The notes beneath the pieces are model-generated. The model was not told where the DNA came from, searched no databases, and saw only the letters and a list, made by a program, of their open reading frames with translations. This document shows, in pieces, positions 38,051 to 47,219 of a stretch of DNA of 64,000 nt (positions are counted from its first letter, which is position 1; each line of letters begins with the position of its first letter). Made by a program: the position numbers and the translations under genes. The stretch is from Methanolobus sp. ZRKC5 (GTDB lineage Archaea; Halobacteriota; Methanosarcinia; Methanosarcinales; Methanosarcinaceae), in the NCBI RefSeq assembly GCF_038446525.1, contig NZ_CP151792.1, positions 2,046,001 to 2,110,000 of the forward strand, read 5' to 3'.

Positions 38051-38074
38051 TTATATAGGTTTCACGCTTGTGAA
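38051..38074 (-). promoter_or_regulatory. copZ promoter with palindrome at the TFB-recognition position
   Basis: A minus-strand TATA box CTATATAA lies at 38058-38051. Two bases upstream is the palindrome TTCAC-N4-GTGAA (38061-38074), covering the BRE where TFB binds. A metal-responsive repressor could act there. No regulator gene is adjacent. Confidence 0.5.
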
Positions 38075-38088
38075 GTATTGTTAGAAAT

Positions 38089-39111
38089 TCAATATGTTCT
38101 GACGCATTGTTCTATCATTTCTTTCCATTTCCCAGGTTCATTAACATCAAAATAATGTTTTACTACAACACCGGAATCTTCCAACACAAGCAACTGGTCT
38201 TTTTTGAGGAAACCACTTTTTAGTTCAACGCCAACGATTTTCTTGTTGGAAATCTCCTTCTGTCTCTCCCCGGAAATCTCGGAAACAATTAGACGTTTGT
38301 TTGTGAGTATTATTAGTTGTGTTCCATTTCTTGATGAGAGCTTCAGGTGTTCGCCCCTCAGGTATTCCGGGCGAAGGGTTTCGAATATATTTGCTAGCTC
38401 AGGAAGTTTTCTGGAGGTAATAGGATACATTTTGAGTTTTTTATTTCCTGTTATTATTACGGATCTGTTTGGTTCGTTATGCAATCCTAAAATGTCCTTT
38501 ATTTCGATGCGTTCTTCAATGTTTGAACTTTTTGAAAAGAAGCTGGAACTTTCCTTTTTGAGGAACACATTCTTATTTGTCAGGATGATGGTGAACTTTT
38601 CATTTCCCATCGTTACTACTTCATTTGCAAGAACTTTCTCTCCTCTTTTCAGAATAGCTCCATTGCCTATTTTCTCTGGCAGTTTATCAGTATTTTTCCC
38701 AGAATTGTTCGCAATTTCTGAGTACTGGTTAGGTAAATAGTGGTTGAGCATTTCCACAAGCAGATTTCCATCTATGAGTTTGAGGTTATGCTCTGCTGCT
38801 TCTTCCATTGCTTCTTTAGTGAACGAAGAGGTTGCAGCAATTATCACGCCATCAACATGGTCACGATATCTGAGACTGCTATATTCTCTTACTTCCTTTA
38901 CACCTACGGATTCTGAATATCTCTTCGCCTGGACCAGCCATTTGTGCGTGAGTCCGAAGTTCTCTATCATAATAACAATGTCAATTCCTCTGTCTCTGGA
39001 GTATTGGGTAAGTTCTGTCTTGTATCCTATACTCGAAAAAAGTCTTGAGAGAAGTACTTCAAACTCCTGCGGGTCGATTCTAAGTATATTCTCAAGTGTC
39101 CATTTTGCCAT
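38089..39111 (-). CDS. Mrr-like nuclease domain fused to PH-like domains
   Basis: From the ATG at 39111 (MAKWTLENILRIDPQEFEVLL) the protein is 340 residues. The N-terminal 125 form an Mrr-type PD-(D/E)xK nuclease domain: GIDIVIMIENF supplies the aspartate and WLVQAKRY the QxK variant of the active site. The remainder holds two bacterial-PH-like units (about 165-245, TIILTNKNVFLKKES; about 255-335, LIILTNKRLIVSEIS). Such Mrr proteins cut modified or foreign DNA; PH-like parts may place it at a membrane or sense stress. No methylase partner is nearby. The 46-codon in-frame extension upstream has no binding site and is rejected. Confidence 0.72.
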   Translation of the reverse strand: MAKWTLENILRIDPQEFEVLLSRLFSSIGYKTELTQYSRDRGIDIVIMIENFGLTHKWLVQAKRYSESVGVKEVREYSSLRYRDHVDGVIIAATSSFTKEAMEEAAEHNLKLIDGNLLVEMLNHYLPNQYSEIANNSGKNTDKLPEKIGNGAILKRGEKVLANEVVTMGNEKFTIILTNKNVFLKKESSSFFSKSSNIEERIEIKDILGLHNEPNRSVIITGNKKLKMYPITSRKLPELANIFETLRPEYLRGEHLKLSSRNGTQLIILTNKRLIVSEISGERQKEISNKKIVGVELKSGFLKKDQLLVLEDSGVVVKHYFDVNEPGKWKEMIEQCVRTY

Positions 39112-39318
39112 TTTTATCCCTGTTAGTCTATTGTTTTGATGTTTATTCCTTTTTCCCAGATTTTCCCGGAGGGCATGGTATTGCGTAGTAATTGCACAAC
39201 CATACAAACAATTAAATGTGTTAATAACAGATACTAAAGAGAAATCCAACGTCTATATCAAATCATGTTCACAGTTAAATATCTGTAAACAATAATACTT
39301 ATCAAAAAGGTGTATTTC

Positions 39319-39711
39319 ATGGATGAATTAGAATCTATCAGGCAAAAAAGGATGCAGGACTTACAAAGATCTCTGGAGAAAAACCAGTATCCTTCAGGTC
39401 CGGTGACAATTGCAGATGCAACATTTGATGAATTCGTATCAAAGTATCCTTTGGTACTGGTGGATTGCTGGGCGCCGTGGTGCGGTCCTTGCCGTACGAT
39501 ATCTCCTGTTCTCGATGAATTGGCAACCGAAATGCAGGGAAAATTAGTCATTGGCAAGTTGAACGTAGATGAGGACAAAATGACAGCTGTAAAATTTGGA
39601 ATAACTAGTATTCCTGCTATGCTTATCTTCAAAGAAGGAAAATATGTTGATAAGTTAATTGGTGCTGTACCTAAACAGAATATCACCCAGAAACTTCAAC
39701 CCTATATGTGA
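39319..39711 (+). CDS. Thioredoxin
   Basis: From the ATG at 39319 the protein is 130 residues. A charged N-terminal helix (about 1-30) precedes a standard thioredoxin fold with active site CWAPWCGPCRTI (WCGPC about 55) and the cis-proline loop in GITSIPAML. It reduces disulfides in cytoplasmic partners. An in-frame GTG at 39310 overlaps the binding site AAGGTG. It lies 9 bases ahead of the marker 14 gene and is probably co-transcribed. Confidence 0.92.
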   Translation: MDELESIRQKRMQDLQRSLEKNQYPSGPVTIADATFDEFVSKYPLVLVDCWAPWCGPCRTISPVLDELATEMQGKLVIGKLNVDEDKMTAVKFGITSIPAMLIFKEGKYVDKLIGAVPKQNITQKLQPYM

Positions 39712-39720
39712 GGGAAACAA

Positions 39721-41157
39721 ATGGCATATAAACCCAGAATTGCAGAAAGTCCTTCAGTTCGCTTACTTGATCTTAAAAACAAATCCAAATCATATTTTAT
39801 TGTGGCATCGGTAGAAGTGGGTAATACCACTACAAAATGTATTCTCACCGCAACCAATCTGGAAGACGGCAAGACAAGGCTTGTTAAAAAAACAGTTAGT
39901 ATGACAAGGGATGTACGCCCTCCAAAACCAGGAGAAGAGGTATTTGGAATGACACTGAACGGTGTCGAGCTGACAAGGGAATCGGTTGGTGAATTGGTTA
40001 AAAATACTCTCCTTGGAGCTGTGAAGGACGCAAATCTTGACATTAAGACAGACGTTCATTTCGTTGTCAGATCTACAGGTGTTGTTGCAGGTTTTGATTC
40101 TCCTGATGAAGTAGGTGAGTTCATCAAGGCACTGGCAGACGGATGTCTAATGGCAGGAGTACCGCCAAACCGAATGACTCCACCAATGTCTATTTCTAAT
40201 ATCCCTGACAGGTTCCAGAAATACTCCAAACTTGAAAAAGTGATATTTGATGGTGCAGTGGCAAGTGTGACTCCTCCTACCGGTGCAACAGGTGTTGAGA
40301 TAGTTGCTAACGAAATGGAAGGAGAACTTGCAACTGCGGGAATTAAGGAAGGTGCAAAATGGGTGGACGTGGATTTCCGCAATCCATGTATTTCCATGGA
40401 TTTTGGTACCACTCTTGACGGCAGGATAATCAGCCCTGATCTTCCTTATGCGAAGACCATCGGAAACTTCTGTGGTTACGCCGGTGCTATTCCTGATGCG
40501 ATTATCAAAGGAACTGGTGAGGTTGATTCCAAAAAAGGTACTGCACTTGATATTTCCGGTGACAAGTCACTTGATGGGATCAGTCTGAAACTGAAAGGCA
40601 AAGCTATTCATGAATATGCAGAGAAAATATTGAACTATATCATTATTGAGAAAGTTCCCAAAGGCCGTAATCGATACGGCAGTGTTCCTGTGAATTCAGA
40701 GGCTGCAGATGCGATAAACGTAGTACTAATTGGCTGTGATATTGGTGACAATGGCTCAGATATGGATAAACTGGCAGTACTTGGAGCTGAGATCTATGAA
40801 AAGCATAATATGAAGTTTCTGTTCGCTGTCATCGATGAGGTCATGGGGCGTGTAGTGCAGCGTCTTGTCAAGGTGGCACAGGATGAGGGTCTTGTTTTTG
40901 AGGACACTGCAATAGGTGTCACTGGAAGGGCAGGTATAACCGGCAACAAGCCAAAACTCATACTGAAGTACCTTCATGAACTTGGCATCAACCACAAGAT
41001 CGACGAGCATGTTGTATTCGTGGATGACGGTCTTGCACGTGGTGCCGCTGTTATGGCAAGGTGCATGAATTCCCTGGGTACTACCTTTAATCCGTTGGGT
41101 GGTCACCGAGGCGGAAAATGCATACTTGCTCAGCGTATTAAATTGCAGAACAAATAA
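39721..41157 (+). CDS. Methanogenesis marker protein 14
   Basis: The 478-residue protein has an actin/HSP70-like ATPase look: FIVASVEVGNTTTKCILTATN at the start, CISMDFGTTLDGRIISPDLPYA in the middle and FVDDGLARGAAVMARCMNS near the end. It matches the marker 14 family, present in methanogens and of unproven function. A fold related to corrinoid-protein reductive activators would fit, which is inference. It follows a thioredoxin gene by 9 bases, hinting at a redox-linked role. Confidence 0.85.
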   Translation: MAYKPRIAESPSVRLLDLKNKSKSYFIVASVEVGNTTTKCILTATNLEDGKTRLVKKTVSMTRDVRPPKPGEEVFGMTLNGVELTRESVGELVKNTLLGAVKDANLDIKTDVHFVVRSTGVVAGFDSPDEVGEFIKALADGCLMAGVPPNRMTPPMSISNIPDRFQKYSKLEKVIFDGAVASVTPPTGATGVEIVANEMEGELATAGIKEGAKWVDVDFRNPCISMDFGTTLDGRIISPDLPYAKTIGNFCGYAGAIPDAIIKGTGEVDSKKGTALDISGDKSLDGISLKLKGKAIHEYAEKILNYIIIEKVPKGRNRYGSVPVNSEAADAINVVLIGCDIGDNGSDMDKLAVLGAEIYEKHNMKFLFAVIDEVMGRVVQRLVKVAQDEGLVFEDTAIGVTGRAGITGNKPKLILKYLHELGINHKIDEHVVFVDDGLARGAAVMARCMNSLGTTFNPLGGHRGGKCILAQRIKLQNK

Positions 41158-41168
41158 TAATAGGAATT

Positions 41169-41185
41169 GGCAGGATAATCCTGCC
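41169..41185 (+). terminator. Terminator hairpin after marker 14
   Basis: GGCAGGA (41169-41175), loop TAA and TCCTGCC (41179-41185) make a perfect 7-bp stem 12 bases after the stop codon. A/T-rich sequence with short T-runs follows. The remainder of 41186-41574 holds only one doubtful small ORF. Confidence 0.6.
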
Positions 41186-41228
41186 AGTTAATATTTTCAT
41201 TAAAGCGTAACCCAAAAAAGCTATATTA

Positions 41229-41327
41229 TCATGTTCTTCTTTTTTGCTGCCTTTTCATCTCTTTCTGAAACTCGATTTCATGTTTTTTCACGGATCTGTC
41301 ATGCCTGTTAGCTTTCATATTTTTCAA
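41229..41327 (-). CDS. Possible 32-residue basic peptide
   Basis: A TTG at 41327 after GAGGTG opens MKNMKANRHDRSVKKHEIEF and a strongly basic tail rich in K, Q and R. The charge and well-placed binding site suggest a small nucleic-acid-binding protein, but the low complexity makes chance coding possible. No family recognised. Confidence 0.3.
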   Translation of the reverse strand: MKNMKANRHDRSVKKHEIEFQKEMKRQQKRRT

Positions 41328-41574
41328 AATAGCACCTCATAATTTTCCATTTATGATGTGTTTAACTACCAGCTAAGCGTAAATGCCTACAAACTGTATT
41401 ACACTGTTGATTCTTCAGTAATTCTACTCCTTTCTTGTATTTATCAAAATTAAATTTACAGAAGAGGAATTTATATTTTTTGTTTTTTTCCTGAAAGGAA
41501 GCAACAAGAATATCAATTATTTCCTTATGGTGCAATATATCTATAATATTAAGTTTTGGAATCTTATTTTATTA

Positions 41575-43305
41575 TCATTTTTTTGGAATGCCAAGTCTGA
41601 CGCACAGTTGCTTCAGGCTCATGGTATTGATAACATCTTCCTGTTCTATCCATCCCCTTCTTGCAACATCTATCCCAAATGATATATTGTCAAAATGGTC
41701 AATTGCATGTGTGTCTGTGTTGATGGCAATCTTAACACCATATTCCTTTGCTTTTCTTGCATTGGTGTCATTCAGGTCAAGTCTCCATGGCGAAGAATTG
41801 ATTTCCAAGGCTTTGTCGTTGTCTTTTGCCACGGTTAGTATTTTATCCATATCCACGTCATATGCAGGTCGTTTGCCGAATTTTCTGCCGGTGGGATGAG
41901 CAAGTATATCCACATGTTCATTCTCAAGGGCTGCAAATATCCTCCTGGTCATCTTGTTCATGTCCTGTTCAAGTCCAGCATGTACCGCCACAATTACAAT
42001 GTCCAGTTTCTCAAGGATGTCATTACTGTAATCCAGCTTTCCGTCTGCTTTAATATCGCATTCTGTACCTGAAAGTATCCTTATGTCGTCGAATTTCTCA
42101 TTGAGAACCTCTATCTCTTCGATATGCTCAAGCAACCTTTTTTCAGATAATCCGTTGGCAATACCTGTGGAATGTGAGTGGTCTGTGATTGCAATGTACT
42201 CATATCCGCGCTGAATGGCCGCCTGTGCAAGTTCTTCTATTGTGTTTACACCGTCACTCCAATTGGAATGGACATGAAGATCGCCTTTAATATCTTCTTT
42301 CTCAATCAGGTGAGGAAGCTTTCCTGTGAGGCTTGCTTCTATCTCTCCCCGGTTCTCTCTGAGTTCGGGGGTCAGGTATTCCAGTCCCAGAAATTCATAC
42401 AGGTCTTTTTCCTTGCTGCATGGTGTGAGTTTGCCACTGCTTTCATTTGTAATGCCATACTCGTTCAGGCTGTAACCTTTTGAGAGTGCAATTTTTCGAA
42501 GGTGAATATTATGTTCTTTTGAACCCGTGAAATGCTGCAACATTGAACCAAATGAAATCTTTTCAACAACTCTCAGGTCCACACGCAGGTTTCCAGGATA
42601 CATGACAGCACTTTTAGAAGTTCCTGATTCCAGTACCTCTTCAACCTTACTCAGATTTACAAAGGTTCGAAGTGTCTTTTCCGGATCATCTGAAACTGCT
42701 ATAAGGTCAATATCTCCCACAGTATCCTTCTTTCTTCGCAAGCTGCCTGCTATGACTACCTTTTCGATATATGGGCTGGAGGACAACTCCTCAGTTATCT
42801 CTTTTGCGATGTATGTGGCAAGAGCTATTTGGTGTCTTCCCTGATCCTTGTCCTGTTGAAGTCGGATAATCGACCTGAGGATCTTATCTTCCTGTTTCTC
42901 ACCCATTCTTGGAAGTCTCCGTATCCTGTGCTCCCTGGCAGCCTTGCTTAGTTCATCAATAGATGTGATACCAAGTTTTTCGTAGAATTGCCTTGCCATT
43001 TTCGGACCGATGCCGGGAATATTCATTATATCCATGATGCCATGTGGTACTTCTTTCACTGTCTTCTCATAGGCGTTGAATGAACCGGTTTCCAGCATTT
43101 CTACTATTTTGCCTTTAAGTGCTTCACCGACTCCTGGTAAGGTGTCGATTTTTCCATTCTTGTATAATAACACCAGTTCTTCATCAAGTCCTTTTATCGT
43201 CTTTGCGGCAGTTGTATATGCTCTGGTCTTGAACGGATTCTCTCCCTTGAATTCCAGAAGTTTTGCTATCTGGTTGAACCTTTCAGCTATCTGGATATTG
43301 TCCAT
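41575..43305 (-). CDS. polX: PolX-type DNA polymerase/3'-5' exonuclease
   Basis: The 576-residue protein has an N-terminal helix-hairpin-helix region (TLPGVGEALKGKI about 53; MNIPGIGPKMARQFYEKLG about 92). The family X polymerase palm follows, with catalytic aspartates in AGSLRRKKDTVGDIDLIAVS (about 185-205) and LRVDLRVV. The C-terminal PHP phosphoesterase domain (about 340-570) has GDLHVHSNWSDG, ITDHSHSTG and LAHPTGRKFGKRP metal ligands. It fills short gaps in base excision repair, and the PHP part trims 3' ends. It lies 18 bases after the DUF166 gene in the same direction. Confidence 0.93.
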   Translation of the reverse strand: MDNIQIAERFNQIAKLLEFKGENPFKTRAYTTAAKTIKGLDEELVLLYKNGKIDTLPGVGEALKGKIVEMLETGSFNAYEKTVKEVPHGIMDIMNIPGIGPKMARQFYEKLGITSIDELSKAAREHRIRRLPRMGEKQEDKILRSIIRLQQDKDQGRHQIALATYIAKEITEELSSSPYIEKVVIAGSLRRKKDTVGDIDLIAVSDDPEKTLRTFVNLSKVEEVLESGTSKSAVMYPGNLRVDLRVVEKISFGSMLQHFTGSKEHNIHLRKIALSKGYSLNEYGITNESSGKLTPCSKEKDLYEFLGLEYLTPELRENRGEIEASLTGKLPHLIEKEDIKGDLHVHSNWSDGVNTIEELAQAAIQRGYEYIAITDHSHSTGIANGLSEKRLLEHIEEIEVLNEKFDDIRILSGTECDIKADGKLDYSNDILEKLDIVIVAVHAGLEQDMNKMTRRIFAALENEHVDILAHPTGRKFGKRPAYDVDMDKILTVAKDNDKALEINSSPWRLDLNDTNARKAKEYGVKIAINTDTHAIDHFDNISFGIDVARRGWIEQEDVINTMSLKQLCVRLGIPKK

Positions 43306-43323
43306 ATTTCCCCATTTATAAGC

Positions 43324-43992
43324 TCAGTCTTCTTTTTTCTTCTGAATCGCATCTTCGACGGCTTTTTTATGAATCTCCCCGGATTCATGGATGCCGCCCA
43401 TATTTCCCCTGATGGCCCTGCATGGATATTGTTGTATGAGCAGTCCGGCTCTGGCAGGTGCTTCTTCTACCTTCATTCCTACAAGTTCCTTTGCCATGTG
43501 CCACGTGCTTCCACATGGTGCCCCACATAATACTTCTACGGATTCTATTATACCTTTATCGACATCAATATCAAGGACAGGGCTTGATAGGTGCGAACAA
43601 AGTTCTTTTGTTTCCGGCTTTTCCTGAAGGGTGCAGCATATATCCTCAACTTCAATGAGCATGTCATACTGTTTTGCTATATCTTCAAGTTCCACAACAG
43701 GTGCTTTTGATGCTCCTCCAGGTACTATCAGGGCTTTTACACCGGCTTTTCCTGCCATATGGGCTATTGCCGCGGTAAGGTCCGGATGAAGTGAATAGGT
43801 GATAACAATGTCCGAATCGAACACGGAGTTGTCTATATTGAGTCCTTCCAGGAATTCATTTGGCTCATCGATGAAGTCAGGCAGCATCTGCGGCACGGAA
43901 GTCTGAACTACTTCCATTTCAGTTTTTGAGCTAATGGTATCTATCAGGCGGTTCCCATACTTTCCCCTGGTAATTACTCCAATTGTTGTCAT
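43324..43992 (-). CDS. DUF166 family protein
   Basis: The 222-residue protein begins TTIGVITRGKYGNRLIDTI and contains ITYSLHPDLTAAIA and ALIVPGGASK, typical of DUF166. The conserved cysteines lie in ICCTLQ, EVLCGAPCGSTWHMA and QYPCRAIRGNMGG. The family is found mainly in methanogens and relatives; the cysteine set suggests a metal cluster or thiol chemistry. The function is unknown. It is first of a two-gene unit with polX. Confidence 0.75.
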   Translation of the reverse strand: MTTIGVITRGKYGNRLIDTISSKTEMEVVQTSVPQMLPDFIDEPNEFLEGLNIDNSVFDSDIVITYSLHPDLTAAIAHMAGKAGVKALIVPGGASKAPVVELEDIAKQYDMLIEVEDICCTLQEKPETKELCSHLSSPVLDIDVDKGIIESVEVLCGAPCGSTWHMAKELVGMKVEEAPARAGLLIQQYPCRAIRGNMGGIHESGEIHKKAVEDAIQKKKED

Positions 43993-44113
43993 TTAGTATC
44001 CTTTTCAGGGTTCTTTTCCTTTGCATATAGTTTTGCCGGATGCATATACGTTATATTTATACAACCGATTACTATATTTATCATTGTGAGTCATATTTAT
44101 TTGAGGAATAATT

Positions 44114-44242
44114 ATGGACAACTATGACCCTAATAAAGTATACTTCAGATGCAATACATGTGAATTCGTTTTTATGGAAAATCCTGATATGTTTCCGGTG
44201 AAATGCCCACAGTGCGTCAGTGAAGACGTCTTAAGGACATAA
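44114..44242 (+). CDS. Rubredoxin-like zinc-ribbon small protein
   Basis: A 42-residue protein reads MDNYDPNKVYFRCNTCEFVF, then ENPDMFPVKCPQCVSEDVLRT. The CNTC and CPQC knuckles would bind one zinc or iron ion. GAGG lies upstream. It is divergent from the DUF166 gene and precedes tmk by 68 bases on the same strand. Such stand-alone ribbons are common in archaea and usually of unknown role. Confidence 0.75.
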   Translation: MDNYDPNKVYFRCNTCEFVFMENPDMFPVKCPQCVSEDVLRT

Positions 44243-44310
44243 AAGGGAATCAGAGTTTTTGTGGAACAAATACTCTAAATAGTATTCCTTTGCTTTCATT
44301 GTTGATGCTC

Positions 44311-44913
44311 ATGAAAGGTAAACTCATCACTCTGGAAGGTATAGATGGTTCTGGTAAATCGACGATAACAAGTCTGTTGAATTCAAATTCCAGATTCTCA
44401 GAGTTTGTTTTCACAAGAGAACCCACAACTGGTTGGATAGGTGAGGCTGTGAACCGTGCCATCCATTCTGATACGGATAACCTTGCAGAGCTTTTGCTTT
44501 TCACCGCAGACCATGCAGAGCATATCTCTAAGCTCCTGCTCCCTGCTCTGGAAGGTGGAAAGAATGTGATTTCAGATCGTTATTCAGGAAGCCGTTATGC
44601 TTACCAGGGTATGACATTAAAAAGCCGGTTCGCTGATCCTGTGAAATGGATCCAGGACATTCACAGGGGCTGGACTGTGGACCCCGATCTGACAATCCTC
44701 TTTGACATAGAACCGGACATTGCTGTGGAGCGATGCGGCAATCGCGGGGACAAAACCAAATTTGAGAAGATAAGTTTCCTTGAAGGTGTGAGAGAGAACT
44801 ACCTGCGGCTTGCCAGGGAAAACCCAGAAAGATTTGTGATAATTGATACTGACCGTAGTATCGGCGAGATTGAATCTGAAGTTCTGGATGCAATTTTTTC
44901 ATTTTTACGATAA
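44311..44913 (+). CDS. tmk: Thymidylate kinase
   Basis: From the ATG at 44311 the protein is 200 residues. It phosphorylates dTMP to dTDP. The P-loop GIDGSGKST (about 10), the dTMP-binding VFTREPTTGWIGE, DRYSGSRYAYQG and the lid region RCGNRGDKTKFE are present. Earlier in-frame TTG and ATG codons exist at 44290 and 44305, but the start at MKGKLITLEG is the family norm. No binding site is seen, so the message may be leaderless. Confidence 0.93.
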   Translation: MKGKLITLEGIDGSGKSTITSLLNSNSRFSEFVFTREPTTGWIGEAVNRAIHSDTDNLAELLLFTADHAEHISKLLLPALEGGKNVISDRYSGSRYAYQGMTLKSRFADPVKWIQDIHRGWTVDPDLTILFDIEPDIAVERCGNRGDKTKFEKISFLEGVRENYLRLARENPERFVIIDTDRSIGEIESEVLDAIFSFLR

Positions 44914-45085
44914 GGATTGTATCACATTGATTTTTATGTCATGCTAATATTTCATTTATCAATTTTATACAATTGGTAAAATGAATCATCATGTTTAATA
45001 TATTGATATATAGCTAGAGGTCATACTTTACTTATGTAGTATTTATGTTCACAATTATTCTGCAAAAATCAGGTCTGGTTAGACA

Positions 45086-46934
45086 ATGCTTGATTCGATA
45101 ATTGTTCGGAACGCACCAATTGGAATATGTGCTTTTGACAGAAATGATGACTTCATTCTTTTTAATAATGCAATGGAATCTATTCTGGGTGTGTCTGCAG
45201 AGGATGTGATTGGAAAGAACCTCTTTCGTGATATTCCTAATCACACGCTCGATGGCAATCCAGGTTTAAGGCAATTGTATATTAATACTAAGAGTTCCCT
45301 TAAGGAATCCTTCAAGCAGCGGATGCATGTAATCACTCCCTTGGGTAAACATATTTTTCTTTCCGTACGTATGGTGCCTTTTTTCAGTGAAAGTGGGGAT
45401 TATGAAGGCATTGTTATCTATTTGGAAGAAGTGAGTGAGAATTACTACAAGGAAAAGGTTCTCATCGATGAGATATATAATGTCAGGAACCTTGAATCGA
45501 TCTATAAATGTATACCTATCATTACTTTTAGCTGGTCATGCCAAGAGGGGTGGCCTGTCAAATATGTGTCCGATAACATTTCTCAGCTTGGATATAGTAA
45601 AGAGGATTTTGAGTCGGGTGGCATGAGGTACATTGATATTGTTCATCCTGATGATATTGAAAAACTGGCATCAGATGTGGCTGCATTTGAGAGTACCGAT
45701 CAGGTATACCTTTCTGAAGATTATCGCCTGGTAAGTAAAGCAGGTGATGTCATTTGGGTAAATGAAATATCCCTGCTCAGTGAGAATGGCGGTGACCATC
45801 CTTTCCGCTATAATGGTATAATTATTGATATCACTGAGAGAAAAATGAAGGAAAAGGAACTTAAGCAAAGTAAGGCACGTATTGAGAGTATATTCAGGGC
45901 AGTACCTACCGGAATAGGCGTTGTGTCTGACAGGGCATTTGTAGAGGTTAATGATAATTTATGTGAAATGCTTGGTTATTCAAGGGGAGAATTCGTTGGC
46001 CAAAATTCCAGAATGATATATCCTGATGATGAAACATATGAACATGTGGGTCTGGAGAAATATTCCCTGATAAATGAGAGGGGGACAGGAATAGTAGAGA
46101 CTAGGATGGCTCGCAAAGATGGTGTGATAATCGATGTTATTCTGAGTTCATGTCCTATTTACCCTGAATCATTTTCAAAAGGTGTTACTTTTGCAGTACT
46201 TGACATAACTAATATGAAAAATGCAGAAAGAGAACTGCAAAAACACACTAAAGAGCTTGAACAACTAAATCATTTGAAAGATCTTTTTTCTGACATCATA
46301 CGTCATGACCTGCTTAGTCCTGCCAGTACTATAAGTGGTTATACGGAAACTCTTGAGGAACTTGAAGTAGATGAGAAAAAGCTTCGCTTCTTACGTATGA
46401 TCTCAGAAAGTAACAAAAAACTGATAAACCTGCTTGAAAGTGCTTGCAGATATGAGAAACTCAATTCCATCGAAGAAATAGACTATCATAAATATAGATA
46501 TTGCCGGCGTTTTCAAAAATATAATATTCGACTTTTCTCGACAGATCAAAAACAAAGGAATCATTTTAAAATTATCTTCCGATAATCCCTGTTATTCCAG
46601 TGTGAATCCTCTTGTAAGTGAAGTTTTTATGAATCTGTTATCCAATGCTATAAAATACGGACCTGAAAACAATGTCATCAGCATTGATTTCATTGATGAA
46701 GGTAAATTCTGGAAAGTCACGGTCACTGACCGTGGGGATGGAATTCCAGATTCATATAAGCCTTTTTTATTCGACCGTTTCAAACGTGCTGATAAAAAAG
46801 GTGTTAGGGGCACAGGCCTTGGACTTGCCATTGTCAAACGTATCATGGAGCTACATGATGGCTACTATGGCGTAGAGGACAATCTGGAAGGAAAAGGCAG
46901 TGTTTTCTGGGTAACCTTCAAAAAAGTAAGTTAG
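45086..46934 (+). pseudogene. PAS-PAS-PAS histidine kinase with a frameshift before the ATPase domain
   Basis: The first frame (45086-46585) encodes three PAS domains (about 1-115, 140-255, 265-375) and a HisKA region with the phospho-histidine in DIIRHDLLSPAST. After YEKLNSIEEIDYHK, near 46485-46497, homology moves to another frame: IDIAGVFKNIIFDFSRQIK and on into the HATPase domain (NLLSNAIKYGPE, DRGDGIP, GTGLGLAIVKRI) ending at 46934. One extra base, or two lost, in the run CATAAATATAG explains it. Without correction the product has no ATPase domain and cannot autophosphorylate. It could be a true lesion or a sequencing error. The core resembles the kinase at 5080. Confidence 0.8.
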
Positions 46935-46946
46935 TGACCCCACAGG

Positions 46947-47183
46947 TCACTCAAGTCCGTTCTCATCAGCGAATTTGATAAGAGCTTCTCCAAGTGTGCG
47001 AGTGTATTTAGGATTCAGGTTAAAACGTGCTTTCTTCTGTCCGCTTCTTTCCTTTGCGATCTCTATGTATTCGTTTTCGAATCTTTCACTTGATGCGAGG
47101 GTAATGGTCAGGAACCAGCCGGCTCCCATCTTAATTTCTCCATAGTTCTCGCCTATTTCTACATTGTCTTCCTTGTCTGCCAT
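46947..47183 (-). CDS. Conserved small protein of unknown function
   Basis: The 78-residue acidic protein reads MADKEDNVEIGENYGEIKMG, then WFLTITLASSERFENEYIEIA and a helical end TLGEALIKFADENGLE. A beta-sheet followed by one helix is predicted by eye. No motif is recognised. It ends 12 bases from the end of the kinase gene, converging with it, and shares the strand with the HisA-like gene upstream by 36 bases. Confidence 0.6.
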   Translation of the reverse strand: MADKEDNVEIGENYGEIKMGAGWFLTITLASSERFENEYIEIAKERSGQKKARFNLNPKYTRTLGEALIKFADENGLE

Positions 47184-47219
47184 GATTACACCGATAAATG
47201 ATAATTTTGTTATATAATG

